Of a stretch of 64,000 nucleotides of DNA, positions 57,018 to 64,000 are shown piece after piece; the first letter of the stretch is position 1; the number at the start of each line of letters is the position of its first letter. The notes beneath the pieces were generated by a model, which was not told the DNA's origin, made no database searches, and saw only the letters and a list, made by a program, of their open reading frames with translations. The DNA is from Symbiodinium kawagutii (taxonomy: Eukaryota > Sar > Dinophyceae > Suessiales > Symbiodiniaceae), in contig VSDK01028093.1 in assembly GCA_009767595.1 (NCBI GenBank), positions 701,238 through 765,237 of the forward strand, in the 5' to 3' direction. The position numbers were made by a program, and so were the translations under genes.

Positions 57018-58787
57018 CTATTCGTTCTCAAGGGATTGGAACGGGGTGGCTCTGGCTCGACCACGTCCCAAAAGGTTGCCCGTCAAAGGCATGAGCAGGT
57101 GTCCGTTTGGTGCTTCCTCTAGGTCGACCACCATCTTGGGATCCACATTCTTGTAGATGATCTTGTTCTCTGAGAAGTCTAGGACTGCTCCTAGTGCTCG
57201 CAAGGATTTGCGAGACACCAGGATCGGTTGTCCAGGTGTATCGTGGACGTGAATCTCCATCTTCCCAGCTTTCTCCCCTGCCTCCATCTTCATGGTGACA
57301 GTGGATATGCACTGTCGTTTGGCCCCATTGCCAAACTTGAAGATCGGTCGATGGTCTGTGTCGATGTCCATGTGAGTCTGCCCATCCTTCTCCAGGTTTG
57401 CCTTCATGATTTCCTCGAGTGCCTCTGCCGAACCCAAGGTTGACGTAGCTCCTGAATCGATGACCCCCATCCGAGGTCGTACTTGGTTTTCTGCTTGGTA
57501 GGCCTCCTCATTTGACCATCCTGCGAACTCCTCTTCTGCGACGAATGCGATCTCTGCTGCCTCTTCTGCCACCTTTGCCTCCTTGTTTCTCAAAGGACAA
57601 TCGGCGAGCTTGTGGGGTCCTTTGCATTTGAAGCATTGCAGTGGTGCTCGAAAGCTTCCCCCACTGCTTCCACTTCCTTGGTTCTTCACGAAGGGCTTTG
57701 GTGGGTAGAAGTTCCTTCCCAATCGCATTTGCTTCTGTTTCCATCGAGCTTCTCGAAGCGTCGCCTTCTGTTGTTGTATCAAGGCATAGGCTGCCTCGAC
57801 CTTCTCTTGTTCACAGACATAGGCCTCCTGTTCCTCCTCAGTCAGCTGACTGATGTCTTCTTCCTGATCTGCCATCAGTGCCTCAAGCTCGGTCTCGTCT
57901 TCGATGTCGGCCTGGAGTGCTGTGGCAAACTTCACTTTGTCTCTTTTCTGGATGTCCGAATCGGACCACTGTTCTCGCAAGGCTCGGCCAACGGTTCGAG
58001 TGGAAAATTCCCCCCGGATGGATGCCAACACGTTTCCTCTCTCGTTGACATCCAATCCTGCCCTGTTCAAAAGCAGAAACCCTGCCAAGAACTCCGGTAT
58101 GAAGATCTCCTCCGAGGTGTCCCACTCTTCAGGTGGTTCGTACTCCATGGATTTCCATGTCTTCTCTGACCACCCACCTCCTTGCCAGGAACTTCCCCAG
58201 TCATTTTGCCAGCTTTCTGCTGGCTCCTCCTCTTCTTCTGCTTCGTCCAGCCTCCCATCTTCTCTGAAAGGCTGGTCGCTGGTAGCTTCTCCTTGCCAAG
58301 AGCGACCTGAGTCCCAGTTCCATCTTGCCTCCCTGGATCTCCACGGCTTCTTCTGTCCTCCATCTTCGTATTCTCGTTGGACTTTTCGTAGCGATGCAGA
58401 AGCTTCCCACAAGGCTTCTGCGTGTCGTGTGACCCAACTGGTCATCCCCTCTCCCTTCTTCCTGCTCATGTTGTAGAGGAACTTCATCACGTGACGGCTC
58501 GCTTCGATCAGGCTAGGTTTGGAGAGGGTCTTGTCCAAAAATCCCAATAGCTGGTATACGCCCCTGGGGTGTGCCAGCCATTGGGGGTCCTTCAGGTTCT
58601 GGGTCCTCACAGCTGTCTTCGCAACTCCGGAAAGTTCCTTCAACAGTCGGGGTCCTGCTAGGTACCGTTTGTGGTACTCAAAAGACATCCAGTACTGTAG
58701 TGCTTCTTCTCTGTAAAGTGGTAGTAGTTCCGGACTACCATCATATTGGGGTATTCCATCTTTTGTCCTCTTGATCTCACCTTCCAT
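57018..58787 (-). CDS. Copia gag and aspartic protease
   Basis: Minus-strand frame; the first ATG (58787) gives MEGEIKRTKDGIPQYDG. The gag part is followed near residue 400 by a zinc knuckle CFKCKGPHKLADC (C-x2-C-x3-H-x4-C, one residue shorter than the usual spacing) and near residue 460 by the protease motif VIDSGATSTLGS (DSG/A type). The frame stops at TAG (57018-57020) after SLENE and is open again in the same phase beyond it. Gag packages the RNA; the protease cuts the polyprotein. Confidence 0.9.
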   Translation of the reverse strand: MEGEIKRTKDGIPQYDGSPELLPLYREEALQYWMSFEYHKRYLAGPRLLKELSGVAKTAVRTQNLKDPQWLAHPRGVYQLLGFLDKTLSKPSLIEASRHVMKFLYNMSRKKGEGMTSWVTRHAEALWEASASLRKVQREYEDGGQKKPWRSREARWNWDSGRSWQGEATSDQPFREDGRLDEAEEEEEPAESWQNDWGSSWQGGGWSEKTWKSMEYEPPEEWDTSEEIFIPEFLAGFLLLNRAGLDVNERGNVLASIRGEFSTRTVGRALREQWSDSDIQKRDKVKFATALQADIEDETELEALMADQEEDISQLTEEEQEAYVCEQEKVEAAYALIQQQKATLREARWKQKQMRLGRNFYPPKPFVKNQGSGSSGGSFRAPLQCFKCKGPHKLADCPLRNKEAKVAEEAAEIAFVAEEEFAGWSNEEAYQAENQVRPRMGVIDSGATSTLGSAEALEEIMKANLEKDGQTHMDIDTDHRPIFKFGNGAKRQCISTVTMKMEAGEKAGKMEIHVHDTPGQPILVSRKSLRALGAVLDFSENKIIYKNVDPKMVVDLEEAPNGHLLMPLTGNLLGRGRARATPFQSLENE

Positions 58788-58850
58788 CTGGTCAGTGAGC
58801 CTTCCCAAACTCCTCTATGGTTTCCTCTTTCCCAGCCGCTGATTAGCTAA

Positions 58851-58868
58851 ACCAGGCTCCGGCTGCCA
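58851..58868 (-). promoter_or_regulatory. Possible tRNA primer-binding site
   Basis: On the minus strand TGGCAGCCGGAGCCTGGT starts immediately after the 5' LTR, as expected for a site complementary to a tRNA 3' end (CCA). The tRNA is not identified; the GGAGCCTGGT core resembles initiator-Met sites of other copia elements. Confidence 0.5.
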
Positions 58869-58974
58869 TGTAAAACAGCGGAAAGCGTATGGGCTTTTCA
58901 CCACTACCCCAGGGGCGTCTTGATCCATATGCCGTGGAATGGCGTTAATTGGCAACACATTGGTTCCAATTGCA
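58869..58974 (-). repeat. 5' LTR (106 bp)
   Basis: Identical to 51530-51635; promoter and RNA start of the element should lie here. Confidence 0.92.
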
Positions 58975-58978
58975 TAAG
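58975..58978. repeat. Target-site duplication TAAG, right
   Basis: Matches 51526-51529; the terminal A of the LTR would allow a 5-bp reading ATAAG. Confidence 0.75.
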
Positions 58979-60249
58979 TATATATAAAAATAACATGTAG
59001 CAAGAATCAGAATACGGATCAAGACATATCAGAAAGACACGGACACTTCTTTTGGACATCGGGACGTTGTCTTCACAGAGGAACCCAAAAAACTGGCCGG
59101 GAGGACACCCTACGATGTGTCGAGCCACCAGTGTTGAAGCTCACCGATTGCAGCGGGGCTTCCCGGTGTCCTTGGCTGAGCCATGAAAAATAGTGGCGCT
59201 GGGGTTGTAACCAACCTTGGCTTAATGATTGGATAAGATAGAACCAGCTAGCAATGGCAATGATTGAGCATATTATTTTCTTATTATTATTATCGAGGTG
59301 GCTGTCGCGGTTTCTGTTCTTTGTTTCTTTTTTTTAGGTTGCTGCTGTTGTGGTCGTTGTTGCGTGTCATTCTATTAATTGTGGTATGAATCTGGATCTG
59401 TATAGCTTGGGTCCAGGGAGTACAACTTCTGACCAAGCACTGCCAAGGAACAGAGTAGTCTGATGAAGCCTCTGAGCTGATTATGGGGGGAGCCTTGAAG
59501 ATAGGAGGTGTAGGAGATCGAAGTGAGGACATCCTCAAGACATCTACCACATCCTCAGCATATCAGGATTCATATGATGCTGAAGGAATTCCAATGCGAA
59601 CCACTTGGTTTGCAAAACAAATTCCTTGAATTGCCCAGCTCGGCACATGATGGACATTGCATTGTTTCGCTGTCAATTTGCTGATGCGATTTCTACATCC
59701 TTCTGATTCTTTCTTATGATTCCAGCAATATATTCTTTGTTAGTTCTCATAATACTGTCTCTGATGAAGTGCTTGCTGGGATCAAGGATACCTGATACAG
59801 GCACACTGATTCGGATTTACTCTACACTTCTTCCTTTGCGATAGTATTAAACAAGGTCAACTCATGGTTCTGTATACACTTGCTCCTTTTGCCAAGCTTC
59901 CTGGTCAATTCTTCTGCGGCACTCAGCTAGCCTCTTGCGCATCGAACAAGCCGCACGGGGTTCTGGGTCCAGGCCTTAGGCACCGGGGGCAGCGAATAGC
60001 AGCAGGTGGATCCATTGGCAGATTTTGGAACTGCTTGTATTAAATAGATATTTGCCGTGCAGTATCTTAAAAGATATCCAATTGTTGAGATATTCGTTGA
60101 AATTCTTTCAACTTTTATCTTTTAAATAATCTAAATCCATGTCACCTTAAGGATCTTCACTATCCTTATTTACATGTTGCGCAACTGCGAGGTGTGAACA
60201 TCTGCAGTGTTTCGATTTGAACTCCTACATCCACACCATGCGCAGCATC
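58979..60249. other. No supported gene
   Basis: An (ATT)n tract lies at 59280-59294. An 86-codon minus-strand frame at 59290-59550 has no recognisable motif. Confidence 0.45.
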
Positions 60250-60429
60250 CCTCCGAAGCACGCCTGGTGGAGCGCTCAGTCGTTGTGGGGCTGTATCTGA
60301 GGCGGCCATCAATCCTATCAGTGACATCATGTCCTCGTCAGCCTATCCTATCAGTGACATCATGTCTCAGCAAAAGGAGGATCTCAAGCAGCGTTTCCTT
60401 GAAATTCCGATGAACATGCTTTCGGAATT
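60250..60429 (+). CDS. Candidate exon with a 35-bp internal duplication
   Basis: The plus strand reads INPISDIMSSSAYPISDIMS, then QQKEDLKQRFLEIPMNMLSE. The word PISDIMS is doubled by direct copies of TCCTATCAGTGACATCATGTC at 60318 and 60348. The frame is cut by an inverted-repeat element at 60430. Family unknown. Confidence 0.33.
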
Positions 60430-60541
60430 GGCAACGGGTCAATATTAATCAGCCAATTAATGGGGGATTTCCACCAACAATAATAGGGAAAACAATGGTT
60501 AATAGTGGGGGAATCAGGGGTGCAGGGTTTGACCCGCAGCC
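60430..60541 (+). mobile_element. Short inverted-repeat element, 112 bp, TSD AATT
   Basis: Ends GGCAACGGGTCAA (60430-60442) and TTGACCCGCAGCC (60529-60541), flanked by AATT at 60426-60429 and 60542-60545. Confidence 0.75.
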
Positions 60542-60558
60542 AATTAAATCCAAGCAAA

Positions 60559-61026
60559 TGGATGATGAATTGGTGATCTGTCTAAGAAACATGTGGCTGG
60601 CTATTGCTACCCTGTTTGCGGCTGGTCCAGCCGCTTGTTTTGCCAGTCATAAGGTGCTGTCCCATTTGCGACAAACCTGCCTGGGCCTCGCAGAAATCGA
60701 CGTAGCATCATTCCATGCAGATGTGGCTCAGTTTGGATGTCACCGATGGGCTGTAACGGATCAGGGTCCGCGAGCCTTGTCTCAGACATTCTTGAGCCCT
60801 CCCCAGAATTTTGAGTGACACGTGGGAAGGTTTGACCATATCTGAAGCAGGGAACCTGATGCCAGCAGCTCATTTGATCCGTGTTTTTTGCCGCGAAGAC
60901 ACTCGAAGTCCGTTGGTTCATAGCTCTTCCTGCAGTCCCCATGCGTAGCAAATTATGGGAACTTCGCTCGAGCAGACCGGTGGATCTCCCAATGGTTTCA
61001 GATCTCTCGAGGCTCCGCTTCATCAA
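60559..61026. CDS. Overlapping open frames on both strands, unrecognised
   Basis: Plus strand 60559-60819: MDDELVICLRNMWLAIATLF, then AAGPAACFASHKV, 86 codons with one hydrophobic segment. Minus strand 61026-60607: 139 codons starting MMKRSLERSETIGRSTGLL. Each looks like protein and each could be the shadow of the other. Confidence 0.3.
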
Positions 61027-61389
61027 CTCCGATTAGATGCATTTGCTCAGTGGGGTCCCCGGGCTGGGAAGACTTCGCAGATGCTGGCGAGGTCCTCCAA
61101 CATTCGGATTGGTCCAACGAGAGAACACCATGGAATGCATAGGTTTCGATATTCCACCATTTAAGGGACACCACGAGAACGGCTGTATCTAAGAACATGA
61201 AGAACGCAAGTTTTCAGGGACTCGCCGAAATAGATACTCTTAACAAAGTAGGAAGGATAAGCAGGACCCATGGCACCATGCATTGCATTTGCGACCTTTC
61301 CAGGCACAACCCCCTCACAAGTTCCACGGCACATCCTGTAGCCCTCAAGTGGTAGCCTTCCGAGCAGCCGTCAGCCGTGAGCTTCGAGG

Positions 61390-62034
61390 TCAGTCATTGA
61401 CAGCACCGCGTCAAATGTGACGGAAGTCCTCGTGGCAGACAATGGCAAGTTCGAGGCGGAGGGTGGTGAGAAGCAGGAGCCGCAAGCAGGAAACATCTTG
61501 CTGTTAATGCCATGGAAGTTTCTTGGGGGTACCCCCAAATCATCCACTATTGGGTGGTTAAGAGGAATACACCAACCATTTTTTTGGGTTCCCTATTTTT
61601 GGAAACACCCCCCCACATGTTGCTTGCCACAATGGGTCGGTTTTAACATGTCACCCGCGGTTAGAAAACTGATAGAATATCATGACATTCATCTGCCAGC
61701 ATCTGCCACCATTTGCCACCTTCATAGACCTTCTCCTGGCACAACATCCATCCCACTGATATCTCCGCTGTTCTTGGTGTTTCGCATCATTATTGGCTTC
61801 TCTTCCCTATATAACCCCAATGAGTTTCAACACAATGAGTTTCCAACTTCTAGTAACTACTCTGGCTGCATCTCCGGGTGGCTGCAGGTCTCAGCAACCG
61901 AAGACGCTGGCCTGGATTCCTCAGATGAGGAGGCCGGCCGGGGGCGGCAAGCCATGTCAAGCCGGGGAGCCAGTCATGATGGTCGTTCATCATGGTTCAC
62001 CTTATTATCCTACTTCTTTCAGCTGGGTCGTTAA
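61390..62034 (+). CDS. Open frame, probably two exons read through an intron
   Basis: A 205-codon frame holds a coding-like start (VTEVLVADNGKFEAEGGEKQ, about 61417-61500) and a coding-like end after CTGCAG (VSATEDAGLDSSDEEAGRGR, from 61889). The middle contains a relic of the second inverted-repeat family (61528-61615), suggesting an intron. Acidic; no family recognised. Confidence 0.3.
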   Translation, partial: SVIDSTASNVTEVLVADNGKFEAEGGEKQEPQAGNILLLMPWKFLGGTPKSSTIGWLRGIHQPFFWVPYFWKHPPTCCLPQWVGFNMSPAVRKLIEYHDIHLPASATICHLHRPSPGTTSIPLISPLFLVFRIIIGFSSLYNPNEFQHNEFPTSSNYSGCISGWLQVSATEDAGLDSSDEEAGRGRQAMSSRGASHDGRSSWFTLLSYFFQLGR

Positions 62035-62099
62035 CCCAGGTGCCCATTTTTTGTGGCTTACAGAGGCTTACTCAGTGTAGATCAGTGTAGGGGCTGAAG

Positions 62100-62384
62100 A
62101 ATGAATTGGGGACATGCTGAGAACCCCATTGTATTGCGATCACACAGAAGTGCGATGGGACTGGCAGTGGCTATGGGCTTGGTGATTTCAGTTAACTGAT
62201 TATTGATTTTCCAATCATTTCTCACAATTGGGTTTTGTGGGCACATTGGTTTTGGGCGGTCAGCTACTCAGCTACAGAAAAGCATCATGAGCATGTTTGT
62301 AAAGATTTGTCAATCACACACATTTACTTTGTCAAAAAATTGAACTTGAGACTTGGCTCAAGCTTTGTAGTGGCTCAGCAGGCA
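62100..62384 (+). promoter_or_regulatory. 5' flank of ankyrin copy 3
   Basis: Homologous to 1086-1405 and 47300-47652. It carries TTGGCTCAAG at 62353-62362, a 10-base match to the 3' end of the dinoflagellate spliced leader, 23 bases before the ATG. Confidence 0.45.
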
Positions 62385-62406
62385 ATGAACTCTTGGGGTC
62401 GAGGAG

Positions 62407-62467
62407 ACACGAAGGATGGAAGACGACTGGGTGAGAAAGAAGCCAAATGGTCTTCCATCCTTCGTGT
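62407..62467. repeat. Fold-back palindrome 1 in ankyrin copy 3
   Basis: Perfect 18-base inverted arms at 62407-62424 and 62450-62467 around a 25-base loop, near the position of codons 5-20 of the intact gene. Confidence 0.9.
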
Positions 62468-62859
62468 TGACACCGCTCAGACAGTGGACAAAGCGGTTGT
62501 GATGACATGCACGCCACAACGTTGTCTTGAAGGAGGGCCAGGGCCTGGGCTTCTCCATGAAGCCACGCAGCATCGCAGGCCAAGACAGGCCTTGGAGATC
62601 TGTTCACTGTGAAGAAAGGCAAGCTGCATGCAACTGAGCTCGACACACGCGGACAAACAACGACTTTTTACTCGACGAAGCATGGCCATGCAAAATTGTG
62701 CCAATACCTTCTACGAGAAGGCTGTGAAGTGGATCAAGTGGATATGGCGCAGCAGACGGCGCTTTTCTATGCTGCCCGGAATGGTCATGTGAGTGCGGCT
62801 CATGTGTTCTTCCAGCAGGGGGCCAACATCGATTTGATCGTTCGGGCTTCACTCCCTGA

Positions 62860-62966
62860 CCCAATACCATGCCAGCACGCTCATTGAAGATGGAAACGGA
62901 AGAAGTGTGAAGAACTTCGCAGTTCTTCTGTCTCTATCTTCAATGAGCGTTTGGCATGGTATTGGG
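62860..62966. repeat. Fold-back palindrome 2 in ankyrin copy 3
   Basis: Arms of 32 and 31 bases (62860-62891 and 62936-62966) plus an inner stem (GAAGAAC/GTTCTTC). It marks the switch from sense to antisense ankyrin sequence. Confidence 0.9.
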
Positions 62967-63215
62967 CGAGTAGCTTTTGAAAACCTGCTGCTTGTCCAAA
63001 TCTCCTCTTTTGGAAGTCATAAAAAGGTCGGTCTGCCCCAGGATCAGGCTTCTCCTGTGGTCTGCACCCAACTCATCCACTGCATATGCCATGGCTCCGC
63101 CTTTGATGGAGGTGAAGAGATCTCCTCCAAGAGTGCACGTGAGCTTGGTGTCTGCACCCTCCACCAAGTGCTTTATCATCTTCACCTTCCCGACCTGGGC
63201 TTTTTCTGCGATCAT

Positions 63216-63395
63216 CAACATCAACGTCATCATCGCCACCAACATGATCATCAGCAAAATCATCGTCAGTCATCATGGTCCTCGTCGCCATCACGTCAGA
63301 ATCATCAGCAGCACCAGCCGCATCATCATCACCACCACCATCATCACCATCATCACCATCATCACCATCATCATCATCATCATCACCATCATCAC

Positions 63396-63445
<50 letters not shown>

Positions 63446-63471
63446 CCATCATCACCATGATCATCATCATC

Positions 63472-63517
<46 letters not shown>

Positions 63518-63526
63518 GAGCAGCAA
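63216..63526 (+). repeat. CAT/CAC trinucleotide microsatellite
   Basis: About 300 bases of CAT and CAC units (densest 63325-63520) between two antisense ankyrin pieces. It generates poly-His, poly-Ile/Thr and poly-Met/Val frames that are not genes. Confidence 0.93.
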
Positions 63527-63745
63527 TTGCGTAGTTATTCTCAATGCGCAAAGACCTTGAAAGCGTTATTCCAATAATAGCAACTTTTGAGTGATCGCGT
63601 GGCCACCACTGGATGCGGCATAAAAGAGGCAGGTCTGACCATTCTTATCGACATGGTTGACATCCAGGCCATAGTTGAGTGATAGCGTGGCCACCATCGA
63701 AGATAATGGCAGCGTGAACTTGAAAGTTCACAAGCTGCTGGCTGA

Positions 63746-63835
63746 AGCTCACAAGAAGCAGCTTAAAGCCCATTCAAGCAGCTGACAAGAAGCTTGTCGG
63801 CTGCTTGACTGGCTTTAAGCTGCTTCTTGTGAGCT
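63746..63835. repeat. Fold-back palindrome 3 in ankyrin copy 3
   Basis: 90 bases: perfect 25-base outer arms (63746-63770, 63811-63835) and an inner 18-base stem with two mismatches around the loop AAGC. It sits at the same gene position as the palindrome in copy 2. Confidence 0.92.
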
Positions 63836-64000
63836 GCGCCGTGCAGCTGCTCTTCGAGAGCAGAAACGGCAGGAAGAAGCAGAAAAGCAAAGGCAGCACC
63901 GAGGAGAAGGTGCCTGCACTCTTGGAGGATACATCTTCACCTCCGCCAGAGGTGGGGCAATAGCATATGCCGTAGATGAGTTAGGGGCAGATCGGAAGGG

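Larger units (their letters stand above)
51530..58974 (-). mobile_element. Ty1/copia LTR retrotransposon, 7.4 kb
   Basis: Bounded by identical 106-bp LTRs that begin TG and end CA, with a TAAG target duplication. On the minus strand the order is gag, protease, a long unassigned region with a methyltransferase-like module, integrase, reverse transcriptase, RNase H. Integrase before reverse transcriptase defines the copia order. LTR identity implies recent insertion, yet the coding region is spread over five open frames. The element lies between ankyrin copies 2 and 3. Confidence 0.93.
62385..64000 (+). pseudogene. Ankyrin-repeat paralogue, copy 3 (scrambled, runs off window)
   Basis: Pieces of the ankyrin gene appear out of order and on both strands. 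The sense N-terminal half runs to about 62850 (CQYLLREGCEVDQVDMAQQT, ALFYAARNGH). A jump to the part equivalent to 2210-2270 of copy 1 follows, then a fold-back. 62967-63200 is antisense to copy 1 about 1896-2105. A CAT/CAC microsatellite follows, and 63577-63697 is antisense to about 2110-2215. From about 63698 the sequence is sense again through the coiled-coil region, and near 63905 a sense piece of the central repeats (GGAIAYAVDELGAD) restarts at the window edge. It cannot encode a full protein. Three palindromes mark its joints. Confidence 0.82.

Noticed and set aside
58815-59003. 62-codon frame crossing the 5' LTR
   Set aside because: Same sequence is open in the 3' LTR; not connected in frame to gag and has no motif.
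61417-62034. 205-codon frame taken as one intact gene
   Set aside because: Its middle contains a relic of a short inverted-repeat element; more likely two exons and an intron read through, so kept only as a low-confidence candidate.
62907-63560. 217-codon poly-His frame and companion Ile/Thr, Ser/Pro and Met frames
   Set aside because: Produced by the CAT/CAC microsatellite and antisense ankyrin sequence; not a metal-binding protein gene.

Overview
The window reads as nuclear DNA of a dinoflagellate, most likely a Symbiodiniaceae-type alga. The reasons are sparse genes cut into many short exons; introns whose acceptors are AG but whose donors are GT, GC or GA; dispersed ankyrin paralogues; a Ty1/copia element with a dinoflagellate-type extra module; and very abundant simple repeats and short inverted-repeat elements. 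Most long open frames here are shadows or repeat artefacts. The real genes had to be assembled from short exons that fit each other in phase and fit a known family.

Region by region: 1.1-2.9 kb holds an intact, intronless ankyrin-repeat gene. 3.05-5.96 kb holds a four-exon MIF-like tautomerase. 6.2-8.3 kb has unassigned exons. 9.0-13.5 kb is a TPR-domain gene of at least seven exons. 16.8-28.25 kb is an ACT_3 (formerly DUF2241) domain gene of at least seven exons. One of its introns (19459-24728) contains a complete six-exon NIPA-like membrane transporter gene on the same strand. 29-47 kb holds unassigned candidate exons on both strands, AT-rich microsatellites, a 29-base assembly gap and several copies of a ~75-120 bp inverted-repeat element that leaves 4-bp target duplications. 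One of these sits inside an otherwise open frame.

47.3-49.0 kb is a decayed second ankyrin copy. It is followed by tetranucleotide repeats (49.0-49.2 and 50.1-51.1 kb). 51530-58974 is a minus-strand copia element with identical 106-bp LTRs, a TAAG target duplication, gag/protease, a methyltransferase-like module, integrase and reverse transcriptase/RNase H, split over five open frames. 59-62 kb has unassigned open frames. 62.1 kb to the window end is a third, scrambled ankyrin copy with inverted segments, fold-back palindromes and a CAT/CAC microsatellite.

The recognised genes (MIF-like, TPR, ACT_3, NIPA-like) are unrelated housekeeping-type genes and do not form an evident pathway. What ties the window together is how it has been remodelled: same-orientation ankyrin copies with shared 5' and 3' flanks, fold-back palindromes only in the decayed copies, short inverted-repeat insertions, and one young retrotransposon. 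Unassigned exons are listed with low confidence because open frames often occur on both strands at the same place.
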